From Artocarpus heterophyllus (Eukaryota; Streptophyta; Magnoliopsida; Rosales; Moraceae), in NCBI GenBank assembly GCA_025403435.1, contig CM046345.1:4648258-4712257 (forward strand): a DNA stretch of 64,000 nt. Direction: 5' to 3'. The notes under the pieces were generated by a model, which was given only the letters and a program-made list of their open reading frames with translations, was not told the origin of the DNA and searched no databases. Positions 23,681-35,069 of this stretch are shown piece after piece (position 1 is the stretch's first letter; the number at the start of each line of letters is the position of its first letter). The translations under genes were made by a program, and so were the position numbers.

Positions 23681-24374
23681 ATCATAGTTCTAACTCCCAT
23701 AATTGATATAATGATGATAAAATGCATTGATGATGAATACTGTAATTTTACACAATATTATATTAATATAATAAATACTTGGAATATAATTTTACATGTA
23801 AATTTTCTGATCAACTAGCACGTGCATCGCACGTGTTTTCTCTTACTATAAAATTAAATGTCTTACTTTGTTAAGCATAAAAGATTCCCAAGCGGTTAAT
23901 TTAGATTGCACATTTGGTGTATGTGCATTGGTTTTGTGGCACGGCGATAGTATTTTTCCCCTCATTCGATGCCCTACCTATTCAAAAAAAAAAAAAAAAA
24001 ACAGAAACAAAAACAAAACAAAACGAAACAAAAAAACTGAACCAAATCTCGATACAAAATGAACACCTTAGAATAACTCAAAAATTTATAACGTATCAAC
24101 ATTCACGTAGAGGATATCACACGTGGTGATCTTAACCAGTCTAGACCAGAAAAACAAACGTTGATGGAATCAAAAGTAAAGGCAAAGTATCATATTCAAA
24201 CCCAAAAATTCGAGCAATCAAAGCAATAAAACATCCTTCAAAAACTTTGGATCACCTTTTTCTCCTCCTCATCCCCTAGCTATTCATTTCCAATCCCTTT
24301 AAGAGCACCATCAAAGTTCACATTACCATTTAGATCGCAGCTTGGCAGAGTTTCAACCGTTGATTTCTGATTCA
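23681..24374. other. Intergenic, no gene seen
   Basis: AT-rich sequence with an A run at about 23982-24001. It includes the G-box palindrome GCACGTGCATCGCACGTG at 23819-23836. The segment 23880-24000, ending in the A run, could be a retroposed fragment, but no promoter boxes can be confirmed. Confidence 0.4.
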
Positions 24375-24562
24375 AACAGTCCAATCAAAAACATAATTAA
24401 GCTCCAAACCTTCTCTAACAAACAGCTCACGGAATATCCAGCATCAAAACGCAACGAACGACAATGATTGAAAGACGACATAAATTCTGATGGATAACCA
24501 CGGCTCAATGCCTCAACCGAAGTTGAAACTTTCTTCTCACGAGTTTTCTCGTACTTCAGTTT
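24375..24562 (-). pseudogene. Casein kinase 1-like kinase fragment
   Basis: On the minus strand, about 40 residues match the late catalytic domain of plant casein kinase 1: KYEKTREKKVSTSVEALSRG, then GYPSEFMSSFNHCRSLRFD. After a frameshift the frame one step over continues with IFRELFVREGLELNYVFDWT, the conserved segment that normally follows about ten residues later. CK1 is a Ser/Thr kinase of roughly 300-460 residues; only this piece is present, with a deletion and a frameshift. No N-lobe or C-terminal tail is visible nearby. It is a decayed duplicate or retroposed scrap. Confidence 0.8.
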
Positions 24563-24601
24563 TTGAGTAAGAATTGCTCCTTCGTTTACTAAAAATCCCA
24601 A

Positions 24602-25014
24602 TTGTCATGGAAGATTTCCTTGTAAAAATTACTTACGTACATATCCAAAAGATTCCAAATCATATCCGCGACTTTGTTCAATCCCATTATGTGCGTTTAT
24701 ACTTGCATATTATCTCGTCGTTCCAACCAAATTCTTTTCTCTCCATACGGAATATGTTTATATGTAGCTCACAAACGTCAATAATTCTATAGAATGTGAA
24801 ATTCATATTTGGTCTCTTACGACAAAAGCATCTGTTACGTTCACTAGTTTTAACATTATATCTACTTTTTTTATTGTGTTATGAACTCATGCTTCTTTTT
24901 AGGGTAATTTGTTTTGATAGTCCTCAATCTTTTACGAAAGTGAACATTTGGTTCTCAAATTTTTTATTTTTGAAACGATCCCAACCTTTGATTTTAGTTG
25001 TTGACGGACCAATT
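24602..25014. other. Intergenic, no gene seen
   Basis: AT-rich sequence between the kinase fragment and the LTR of copia E. Nothing recognisable. Confidence 0.4.
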
Positions 25015-25834
25015 TGTTAGAATTAGTAACACAATCAGTGTTTACTGATCCACTATACTCTAGAAGCAGCCACTCACTCTGGAATTTTGCCAGGCCAATT
25101 TTGTGCTACTGCTACAATTGTACCTTTTGTCTTCATATGTCTTTTGTATCATCCTAGGGTTTATTATGTGACACTGGGCTTACTGTGATTAGTCTATTCC
25201 TTGTGTTGTACTGGTTTGCAGAATGAAACCAGAAACAAAAAGACAGGAAAGAACAAGAAATAATAGAACGATCAAGAACACAGACTTTTTTATCGAGGTT
25301 CGGACTTAAAGTCCTATGTCTTTATTGAGATCTCTCACAAAGAAAGCTCTTTTCACTAGCAGAGATTGTTACACACTTACAACTCACAATCTATTTGAAT
25401 AAACCCAAGAACTGCATATGGAGACAAGGTTTGCAGAGAATCCTAGTGCTAAACCCAAAGAAAATACCCAAAGAGAACATGTCTATACTTTTCCCTGATT
25501 TTCTCAATTACCAAACACTCTCAATCTTCTCAATATTACAAAACCTCTCTTACTCTCTCTTATAGTTCCTCTTTGTTCTCTCTACAATGAGTTGTGTCTG
25601 CTCGTATTCTACCCAAAAACTAATTAAGAACTTTAATAAACGCAAGTAACAAGAGAAGGCCAAACGATGGTTAAGTCGGTGAAGCAAGTCTGTCCACGTG
25701 TCACTGTTTGATTTACCTTGCTAAAGAAACGCTACGTTTTGAAGTTAACTGTCTCAAAAGCTAAAACGACATCTTACTTAAGTGTGCAACAAAACTTTGC
25801 CCATTGTCGTTTTTGAGTGGAATTACTTCAACAA
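25015..25834 (-). repeat. 3' LTR of copia E
   Basis: About 820 bp bounded by TGTTAGAATTAG at the left and TACTTCAACA at the right. It lies directly downstream of the RNase H relic and polypurine-like tract on the minus strand. The 5' partner is missing, so the outer boundary rests on the TG...CA ends only. Confidence 0.6.
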
Positions 25835-25918
25835 ACTCCATCTTAAGTCCAGCAAGACGACAATGGTATAAGAATGCATATCAGCTCCTTTGTGAGATCA
25901 TTGCTTTACCCTACACTG

Positions 25919-26201
25919 TCATATTTTGCCAATTTTAAGCAAGTCCAAACACCTTTGGAACTTGCTTGCAAGGATTATCTTGGTAGCCATATCTGAGGGA
26001 TTATCGTTGGTGTCAATCTTCTCTAGTTGAATTAATCCTTCCTCCACATTTTCTCGGATAAAAGGAAACCCCACATCAATGTGCATGGTGTTCTCATGAT
26101 ACACCGGATTTTTGCGCAAATGTATGGTTGACATACTGTCTGAATAAATAATTGTAGGCCCCTTCAACATTTGTAACTCCGTCAACAGTCCATGCAACCA
26201 A
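25919..26201 (-). pseudogene. Copia E RNase H C-terminus
   Basis: The minus-strand frame reads WLHGLLTELQMLKG, IIYSDSMSTIHLRKNPVYH, HIDVGFPFIRENVEEGLIQL and NPSDMATKIILASKFQ, the copia RNase H end with its usual catalytic Asp context. Above 26207 the element is interrupted by the solo LTR; coding resumes around 28215. Confidence 0.85.
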
Positions 26202-26206
26202 ATAGC

Positions 26207-28209
26207 TGTTGGAAAAACTAGGTGTGAGGTGCGCAGCGAAAATTTTAAAAATTTTAACATCAGAGTATTTTTTCAAAACACAAGTTTGACATGCTATATA
26301 TATAAATTAAACAGATCTTACTAACCTTTATGTACCGAAGAACTTCTGCGATCCGTGAAGAGAAGTAACGTTCCAGAAGAGCCTCAACCAACAGGTCTTC
26401 TTTGCTATTCTCTATCCACGATCGGAGTGAGTGTGGGCTCACACGTACAGCTCTTCCACCGGTGACTCTCCTTCCAACCAATCGAGAGAACCTAAAGCTA
26501 GTGTTCGTGATTTGTAAACAAAAGTTCTCAGGGAGTTTTCAGATGCTCACCAAAAGAGTATCACTCTTAATCTCTCAATTGATTTGAGTAACTCATGAGA
26601 CTTACTCCCTTTATATAGCGATTGGTCCTGGGGTCAACCCTTATCAGATTAGGTCTCAAAAACTTGAAACAGAATCAAGTTCGGATCAATATATGATAAG
26701 ATCTGCGTGAAAAACGCATAATCTTATCTCGCGCTGATCGGCAGGCCTAACACGTAGATCGACAGGCCAAACTGTCGCAAAATATCTCCGCGAATCTTTT
26801 ATTTTTCATCCGAGATTCTATAGGATAAAGTCTCAGTTTTGATTCAAATAACCTAATAGAGAAGTTATCTGATCAAAAACAAACTTTATCAAGATAATCT
26901 CTAAGAAAATAAATCAATTCAAAATAATTCTACAAGTTTACCTTGATTTAATTTATCCAATTAAATCAACCGATAAACAGACAAGAATTATCCGATCCTA
27001 ATAATTCAACAAGTTTATCTTAAATTAATTTTATTACAAAATTAATTTAACCAATAAACAGACATGAATTATTTGATTCTTTTAAATTTTAAACCAATCC
27101 GATAAATCCGACATAAGTCACCAATTATTGAAAAAGCGCGCCGTATCGTTACAGGATTTTGTGAGCTAGCAAAAGGGACCAAAATGGACCTATAAAGTTC
27201 AAGCTCTCGATAATTATGAAACCCAATATCCCAGATATATATTTCACAATTATCAACTCCAACGCTACTCCACTAAAAGCTTGGAGCTGCACTCTCGAAC
27301 TTTATAGAATTACGAAGCCCGTATAGCTAAGTCTTCATGACATATCAAAGTGTATCGTATCCCTATATGATAATCCATAATCAGCTTAAGGACAAGTTCT
27401 GTCTTACCTTTTCGATTATTTTTATCTTACGTTACATTATCTCACCATTAGAAAACTTACCATCCAAAGATAGTATACCATTCGGTTACACCTATGTATC
27501 CAAATGGTTGAGCGCTCCAGTTTTTCAATTATAGGATAACGCATATAGAGGATATCATTACTCCTTAGGAGGAGCTATGGATTCCATATCTATGAATAAC
27601 AAGTCTACGCTATCAAGAGTCATGCCTCTAACGTACCAACATACATACTACTATTGAGATGTGGGAGTCACCCTTTGGTATATCAAAAGACACAAGTCGA
27701 GACAACGGGCCCACTATCCATCTCAGGATTAAGATACAATACAAATGATTGTCTAAAGTGAATCGATTTGCCAAGACAAAATTATTAATCCAAATCAATT
27801 CACTTTGTGTCCCGATCCAACACATCATCACCTATGACAACGCGCCAATGTTTCTATTCACGGAGTCCAACTCCGATGGTCAAGACAAACCATCTCCCAA
27901 TAGGGATATAGACAACATAACAATCTTTGTATGAATAAAGCGCTCAACTTTATTCTCTCGATTGCGGATCATATGTTTTAGATCGTCACCTTAAGAATCG
28001 TGTCTTCCACATAACCAGTCCATCATATGCCCAATTCTCAAAGGTTTAGACTGACAGTCTCAGACTACTGTTTGCTTAACATACATTCAACAAATATGAA
28101 CGTAAAGAGGACAAGATTTGGTATATACAAATGAATAAATTCTTTATTGATAAAAATGTCTCCTAAAAACGTATTATATTTTTACTCCTTAGGGCGTACA
28201 TATATAACA
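26207..28209 (-). mobile_element. Solo LTR D (about 2.0 kb)
   Basis: It is bounded by TGTTGG at 26207 and TATAACA ending at 28209, with a perfect ATAGC target duplication at 26202-26206 and 28210-28214. No gag-pol or second LTR is present, so it is a solo LTR left by recombination. A likely TATA box on the minus strand (CTATATAAAGGG, about 26611-26622) suggests minus orientation. It contains two copies of the TCGGCAGGCC palindrome at 26736-26770. Plus-strand open frames inside (27337-27934) are not recognised. Confidence 0.88.
26736..26770. repeat. Two TCGGCAGGCC-type palindromes in solo LTR D
   Basis: GATCGGCAGGCCTAA and GATCGACAGGCCAAA lie 20 bp apart. They are upstream of the putative minus-strand TATA box, in the likely U3 region. 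Confidence 0.7.
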
Positions 28210-28479
28210 ATAGCTTCTTCTTTGAAGCCGTCAACCCTCAGCAACGTACTCAGACTCAGTGCTGGATAAGGCAACAATTGGTTGCAGCTATGCCTTCTAG
28301 CTAATTCTACTTCCTCCTAAAGTCATCATATAAGCTGAAGTAGACCTTCTTTTATCCCTGCCACCTGTAAAATCAGAATCTACAAAACTATCTAGATAAA
28401 ATTGATTAGTTCTACCTTGGTTTATCAAACCATGATTTAAAGTTCAATTTACGTATTTAAGTAACCATTTCATAGCCAA

Positions 28480-29310
28480 CTAGTGATCTTGCCCAGGATT
28501 TGACATACATTTACTTAATACACTCCCTGCATATGCCAAATTAGGTCGTGTACTAATCATTGCATCCATTAAGGAACCTTCAGCACTTGAGCAAGGGATA
28601 CCAGCCATTTTTTGCATATCTTCTTTTCTACTTGGTGATTGCTCAGTAGAAAGCTTAAAGTGTCTAGCCAAAGGTACTTGCACTACTTTAGCACTTCCCA
28701 TAGAGAATCTCTGAACAACTTTCCTAAGATAATCTCTTTGAGTCAAAAACAGCTTGTGCTGATCTCTATCTTTATAAATTTTGATGCTCAGAATTTTCTT
28801 TACCATACCTAAATCCTCCGTATCAAACTCAGAGCTTAGCATGTTCTTTACCCTTTTAATCACACTTATGTTTTTACTTGTTATTAACATATCGTCTACA
28901 TAAAGTAATAAGAATATAGCTGACTCCGTATTCCCATCTTTAAAGTAAGGACAAGAATCATGGTTACTCCTTTTAAAACCAATGTTGATTACATAGTGAT
29001 CAAATCTTTTGTACCACTGCCTTGGTGACTGCTTCAAGCTATACAATGATTTTTTCAATAAACAGACCTTTTTACCTTTGCTTTTATCCTCAAATCCAGG
29101 TGGTTGCTTCATATAGATCATCTCCTTTAAATCACTATGTAAAAAAGCGGTTTTTATATCCATTTGCTCTAACTCCCAATCTCCTTGAGCCACCAAAGCT
29201 AATATATTCCTGATTGTCTTGTATTTCACCACTGGTGAAAATTTTCAGTATAGTCCACTCCTTCTACCAGTCCTAATTGTCGTATTCTATCTCTTCTATA
29301 ATTGTCCCTC
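28480..29310 (-). pseudogene. Copia E reverse transcriptase
   Basis: A 250-residue uninterrupted minus-strand frame (29232-28480) shows QMDIKTAFLHSDLKEMIYM, QPPGFEDKSKGKKVCLLKKS, the catalytic LLLYVDDMLITS, and the palm/thumb phrases DTEDLGMVKKILSIKI and TRPNLAYAGSVLSKCMSNPG. The upstream EGVDYTENFSPVV lies just above 29232 in another frame. It is the best-preserved RT in the window but lacks its N-terminal part and upstream domains. Confidence 0.92.
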
Positions 29311-29330
29311 TAAGGAGTCAAATTTGGGGG

Positions 29331-30880
29331 GTCTTGGAAAAAGAATAGAGAAAGAGAGATAAAAGAAAAAAAGCAAAAAGTTTAGATAGGAACACTTATG
29401 GAAAGAAATTATTTCAAGGGGCAATTACGAATAAAATATTTATAAGAGTTATATTAGTGAGAAGTGCCCTTTGGTATTCAACAACGTCAATACCAATCTC
29501 AACTAAAATCGAAGGTTATGACTATGGACCCAAAAAGAAATATAAACGGATCTGCACATGAGTCTTTTCCTCTCAAAAAGTTCACGTCTATAAGTATTAT
29601 ACCGGTGGCTAGCGTGCAACCATTGCTTTTTTTCCTTGGCAACGTCACAAAAGAGATGGAATTTGACATGCTCTGTGATGTTGTCTCCGACCATTGTTCT
29701 CTCACTGAGAAATGTCTACTTGCCTTATGCTCCCTTACCCATGCGTCTAAAGATGCACGTACAAATCCATTTATCAAATTATCTTTATTTTGGAAATTAA
29801 ATTTGTTTTCAAATCAAACTTGTAATAAGTTTTTGGCTGCCCATCTTAGAGTTTGATTAGTATAATTTTAAAGTTGGATTTTTCTGATATGCAACTCACC
29901 ATATTCATTAGAATCAACGGAGTTTTGCTTCTATACCTATTTTCGTAACATTTATTAAGCAAATCAAAGAAGCGTCATTTTAATTGAGTCGACAGGTTTT
30001 AGGAATGGAGTTTATACCTTTTTCCTTGAGCCTTATCCCTTGCGCCATGAATTGATGGCCTATTTGTGGAGTCAACATCCATACTTTTGAGCACCAGAGT
30101 TCTTCTGCCTGTCAAGTTGCAAAAGCAGTTTAGCACTATCATTTTCTTTGCTTAGAAACTTTTAGAACTTGTTGTATATCCTCTAGGATATCTCATCCAC
30201 ACCTGAAAGTTGCATAGTCAAGAATCTTCAAATTTTCTCTTTTTTTTTTCATTGATAGATATCTATCCTCGTCCTCTACTTGAAAGATAAGGAAGATGAT
30301 ATATAGAAATTTCCATACAAAAATGGGATACATACATATATATACACATATATATATATATGTTTATATTTGTATGTGTATCTTTTTTGGCTTTGTAAAA
30401 TTTTGATGAAGACAAAAACGTGAGGAATATCAATTTTATTATTGAAAATAAATAACAAAAGAACAGGAGTATCAATTCATATCCAACAAGGTGTCGTATC
30501 TTTTTGCTAGATAAAAGATAAGCTTTTGATCTGGTGATAAGGAGGTTTTCCTGATTAATATTCAGACCTTCAACTAGGTATAGAAAGAATAGAATATCTG
30601 CGAGAAAATTAGTCAAAAAAAGAATATCTGCAAGAAAAGTGCTAATCATATATACCCTCAAGTTGTTCTCCAAAATAAATAAATAAATAAATAAATCGGA
30701 AATCAAATCCTCAAATTATGCTTATATATCCTGATATATCATGAGCCACTTTTTCTACTTTATTCTAGCTTAAAAAGTTAGCTCCATATTGGAAATATCT
30801 AATCCAGCTAGGTGAAGATATTTCTTCAACACAGGACCACTTACTTTTAAAGAGTTTTTGCTATCTCCCTCTATGTTAAC
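29331..30880. other. Intergenic, no supported gene
   Basis: The plus-strand open frame 29464-29856 (130 codons) and overlapping minus frames have no recognisable domain. An AT/TATG microsatellite lies at about 30330-30380 and an (AATA) run at about 30676-30695. Confidence 0.4.
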
Positions 30881-30884
30881 TCAG

Positions 30885-30894
30885 CTATAAATAC
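30885..30894 (+). promoter_or_regulatory. TATA box of the 30988 small gene
   Basis: CTATAAATAC lies about 100 bp upstream of the ATG at 30988, a normal distance for a short 5' leader. Confidence 0.6.
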
Positions 30895-30987
30895 CGACCT
30901 CCTTCGAATTTCCAAACCCAAGTTGTTCTAGAATCTTTAGAGAAAAGAAAGAAGAAGTGAATCATAGAAATTGATCTTGAATTCGAT

Positions 30988-31257
30988 ATGGATTCGGGTT
31001 ATGCAGTCACCAAAAGCAAGCAAATGCACAAAGAAGGAAAGCACAACAGCTACAATGCCGTTGAGAGAGCGAATCCGACTGCTTCAAATGCTTCCCCAGG
31101 CCCTTTTGAGAATGTTTTTGCTGAATATCCAACAAAACAGAAGATGTCACGCTCAAACGCGCAACTGAATTGCGGTGATGACGAAACCATTGATGCCAGA
31201 GCTGCAAGCTACATATCTTATGTCCAAAATCGGTTTAGGCTTGCAACAGTTGTTTAA
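30988..31257 (+). CDS. Small 89-aa protein, unknown function (DUF761-like C-terminus)
   Basis: A single-exon frame encodes 89 residues and starts MDSGYAVTKSKQMHKEG. It is basic and Ser/Asn-rich in the first half and ends DETIDARAASYISYVQNRF followed by RLATVV. That acidic-then-amphipathic ending resembles the short C-terminal motif of small plant DUF761-type proteins, but the match is loose. No signal peptide or membrane segment is visible. A TATA box about 100 bp upstream and an AATAAA at 31444 support a real gene. The leader starts near 30915. It lies between the convergent MADS genes and on the opposite strand to the TM8-like gene. Function unknown. Confidence 0.62.
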   Translation: MDSGYAVTKSKQMHKEGKHNSYNAVERANPTASNASPGPFENVFAEYPTKQKMSRSNAQLNCGDDETIDARAASYISYVQNRFRLATVV

Positions 31258-31736
31258 GCATTATATATGTGTATTTATGTATCCCTTTTGTTTTAGCTCT
31301 TTTTTTTTTTTTTTCCGTCTGTGGGACGACTTTATATGTCCCTTTTCTCTCTAAGATAAGAGTCTTTGCTGCACTAATTTCTGCAGTTAGAATATTGTAC
31401 TATTAGTGTTCGTGATATACAGTGAAAGTTCAATATTTCTGTCTAATAAAGATTTTATTTTTTTTTCCTTTTATTTTTTTAATTTTTTCTAGGCTATGTT
31501 GTTTTAATGTTTTGGTGTAGGGAAAGATAATATTATCCACATCGTTCCCAAAACTTGTTTTTTTTTTTTTTCCTGAGTTTTGCTTCTTTCCCCTCTCTGT
31601 TTAAGAGAATCTGCAATTTCAAATTAAAATCTTCTTAAATGGGTAATTGTTGATTAAGTAGTGCAACATTTGTACGTTTTTGCATGTCCATTTCATTATG
31701 TGCCTAGAAAATTAGTCCCTTATACAATAAAGACTA

Positions 31737-31775
<39 letters not shown>

Positions 31776-31977
31776 CACTTACACTTTGAAAAAAGAACAT
31801 CCAAACTCCGGCAAGTAGAAATGATATTCGTAAGCAACTAATACAAGTCTCATGCCAATACATTTTACAATCAGTACATTTATGGATAGCAATCATACAT
31901 AGATAAATAGATACATATATATATATATATATATGTATCTATATTAGCTATAGGTAAGCATAACCTATGCTTTATAT
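31258..31977. other. Intergenic between the small gene and the TM8-like gene's 3' end
   Basis: 3' flank with AATAAA at 31444, T runs, and (AT)n microsatellites at 31738-31771 and 31915-31934. No gene seen. Confidence 0.5.
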
Positions 31978-34854
31978 TTATAAGCTAGCTAGTAGGGTGT
32001 CATTTTGATGCTTGTTCATATGCGAGCTCAATCCAGAAACACCCTGCATTTCAAGATAATATTTCAAGCATCAAAATATGAACAAAAAAGAAAAATATTC
32101 CATAATAGAAAATATATTATGGCCCACACTTTCACAAAAAATAATATGGCCCACCAAAAAGGTCGTAACAAAAATAAAAAAAAATCTTGCAGGAACACGA
32201 TGACAATTGACAAGTATTAATGTTATTATAATGGTATTAACAAACCTCTTAAGTAATAATTTCAGTTCAAGTAATTTAACTTGTTCATGATTAATTAATT
32301 ATATACCTGGGAATTAATATGCATTTGGTATGACAAAAGTCTCTCAGATTGGGTTAGCATCATCTGGGTTCTCTAGCAGCTTTACCTAAAGCAGAAGATA
32401 TAAACAAGTGCATATAATTATGTCTCAAACTCAAAACATCATATATCATGAAAAACTTGAATTTTGAATGCACTATTGTAATAGTAATGTTGCATTAAAA
32501 TATATATACATATATAATATGATTATTTGGAAATCCCACTTTTTTCTGGAGGCGTGCATTCTCCTCTTGTAAGGCTCTACGCTGCACGTTAAGCCAAAAA
32601 AAAAAAAAAAGGTTAATTCACGGAATAATTTGTCATCTTCATTGTGTTAAAATACAGCAATTATACACTTCTTTTTTTTCTTTTTTAACGAAATCAAATG
32701 TAGTGGCTATTTTATACAGGATCATAAATACAAGGGGCACAACAACAAGTAAATCAAGACTAGTACTCTTATAATTCAAGGGCTAAAATATAAAATGAAT
32801 CCAATTTTTCATTTATATGGTAATTCTTATCTTACCCTTCTTTTCAGGAAGTTGATATGCTCCGAGACAATCCTTCTCTGCCGTTGATCATGCAATAGAA
32901 AGAATCATATCATGCCAATAAGTGGAGATTTTTGTGATCTTCCAAATATTAAAGTTGAAATAAGGACCAATTGCCTTCACTAATCTTTGATTATGAAAAA
33001 AAAAAATTTACATTACCTTCTTGCAGCGGACGCGTTCAACACCGGTCTTAAGCTGTCGCTCTAGTTGTTTCAACTCTTTCATGCCCAACATTGCTAGATC
33101 TTCACCAGCTAAGTGCCTATAATTTGGTAAAATCATGTCGATTATGGTACTAATGCATAATAAAGCATTGTTATAAGCTACCAGTGGTACTAAGCACCGT
33201 CCACTAATAAAAGGACTGCAGGACCTACAAATGGGGGTCGACTTTTTGTTAGTGATGGTGCTCAGTACCGATAGTACCCCTTAGCATTTTTCTCATATAT
33301 ATGAGTCTTTTTATTGCTAATTAGTTATGACTGTGACTATGGGTCCGTACCTCAAATTTCCCTCTAAGTTTTCTGTTGATCTTTTCAGCTCTTCAATTTC
33401 AGTCTTCCAAAACTGTAGCAAACAGAAATCACAATATGGCTGAGGGATTGGCAACAACTAGAGAACATATCATGTTCAGGGACAAAAAAAAATTGTACCT
33501 AATATCAATTAGCTTTTCTTTATTTTTATTTTTTATTTTTTATTTTTTGAAATAGCTTTTCTTTATTCATCCTTAAAAATATATATGTTCAAGGTGAGTG
33601 TGTATAATATCCACTTTACATGGAGCAGATTAAGCATCAACTATATTTGTTTAATATTTTCTTCCTTTTCTGCCTTCTTCAGTCACAAAATAGGGGAATT
33701 CTATAGGGGGCATGAAAAAATATATTTTAAATTGTCAACTTTATTTGTTCAAAATTCTTTTCTTTACTTTGCTTTTTTTTTTTCCTCAGTCATACTGAAG
33801 GATTTTATGGCAGGGTACTATGAAAAAAAATATTACCTGTAGAATACAGTTTTGATCTGACGTATCACATAAGAAAATACCAAATTAAAAAATGTATATG
33901 CATGAATATGACATGTTGATTCAATATCTCAATATCTTTTATATATATATATAACCAATAAAAGACGGTTTTGATCCATCATATCACATAAGAAAACATC
34001 AAATCAAATTAAAAAATGCATATGTCAATGTGATGAATACGGTCTGATGATTCAAAATCCAACAAAAAAGTGCATTTTTTTCCTACCTGACCATAGAATT
34101 CTCGTATTATTACATATTCTTTTTCCTGTATTCATGTATAGGAGGATTATAAATGACCATCACATACATCAAGTTTCTTAGCAAGTACTAGTTGTCACAT
34201 AGGTACATACAGCTTAAGTATGTTATACAGCCATCATATTTAACCTAATAGAATTATAACGTCACTGTTAACAAAACAATAAGATCTAATATAAAAAGTA
34301 TATTATATATTAAATTAGGGTCTATAATTTTATAAATAAAGGGGTTTTAACCTTATAGGAATGAAAAAAATTTTCCCATTTAAACAGTATCTTGTATATG
34401 CAAACCATTACAATAAGTTCAGACAAGACAATATATATATATATACACACACACGCATGTGTAGATATACCTCTATGGTTCTGTAGCGCGGGTTGTCTGC
34501 AGATCCAAGCAATCCAGTTTCACTCCTGTACCTCCAAATGCTTCTGTCCATGCTGCAGAACAGATAAAATAAAACAGATCAAATTATACATGGAAATGTT
34601 CTCGGAAGTATATATATGTGTGTGAAATAAATAAATAAAAAAAAAAGAAAAAGAAAAGTAGATATTACTAACTCGTGGCTGGCATATTGATAAAGCTTTC
34701 CAGAAGGAGAGAAGATGACGATAGCAACTTCAGCATCGCAGAGAACGGAAAGCTCGAACGCCTTCTTGAGAAGGCCGTTTCGCCGCTTTGAGAAGGTCAC
34801 TTGCCGGCTTGTTGGGTTCTCTATTCTCTTCAACTCCACTTTTCCTCTCCCCAT
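31978..34854 (-). CDS. TM8-like MIKC MADS-box transcription factor (complete, 8 exons)
   Basis: A 213-residue nuclear DNA-binding regulator. Minus-strand exons: 34854-34673 (182 bp), 34552-34471 (82), 33412-33351 (62), 33116-33017 (100), 32877-32836 (42), 32581-32540 (42), 32372-32307 (66) and 32043-31978 (66, TAA). The MADS domain fills residues 1-60 ([40 protein letters not shown]), then the I region ([18 protein letters not shown]) and a K domain ([42 protein letters not shown]). All frames join and most splice sites are GT-AG with good consensus. The exon 6 donor (AAAAAA|GTGGGA) is weak, and exon 7 is called from the acceptor TGCTAG because the upstream alternative would end at a stop after 14 codons. 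The SHDM(D/E)R..RYR I-region and K-box favour the TM8 clade, which is absent from Arabidopsis; an AGL6- or SEP-related assignment is less likely. No lesion is visible. Confidence 0.82.
33186..33269. repeat. Short foldback (MITE-like) in intron 3 of the TM8-like gene
   Basis: An imperfect inverted repeat: the left arm 33186-33212 (GGTACTAAGCACCGTCCACT...) pairs with the right arm 33243-33269 (...AGTGATGGTGCTCAGTACC), separated by 30 bp. The outer flanks CTACCAGT and ATAGTACCCCTTAGC may extend the arms. No coding content. Target duplication not resolved. Confidence 0.65.
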
Positions 34855-34957
34855 GGTTATGCAGCCCTACAAATATAAAGTGGTGTGGTTTCTATATATT
34901 TATAAATGAATTGCTGAGTATTAGTGGAAACACAAAAGCATAAGACCATATGTGTGT

Positions 34958-34968
34958 GTATATATAGA
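34958..34968 (-). promoter_or_regulatory. Possible TATA box of the TM8-like gene
   Basis: Minus-strand TCTATATATAC lies about 105 bp upstream of the ATG at 34854. The region is rich in TA and TG repeats, so this is only a candidate. Confidence 0.35.
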
Positions 34969-35069
34969 CAAGCACAAATGTGTATTTGTTTTTGTGCTTG
35001 ACTGCAAGTTGGAAGTGCTACATATGCGTGTGTGTCCATGCAAGAAGACTTTGTTTTAATCATAGTGTC

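Larger units (their letters stand above)
25015..29330 (-). mobile_element. Copia-type element E, 5'-truncated, interrupted by a solo LTR
   Basis: On the minus strand, RT (29310-28480) is followed, across an inserted solo LTR (26207-28209), by RNase H (about 26201-25919), a purine-rich AAGATGGAGTT and a 3' LTR (25834-25015). Gag, protease, integrase and the 5' LTR are absent; homology stops near 29330. It is a different copia lineage from A and B. Confidence 0.82.

Noticed and set aside
23880..24000. Possible SINE ending in an A run
   Set aside because: Pol III A and B boxes are not convincing and no target duplication was found.
29464..29856. 130-codon plus-strand frame and overlapping minus frames
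   Set aside because: No recognisable domain, no promoter or splice context, and both strands are open over the same DNA, so coding cannot be decided.
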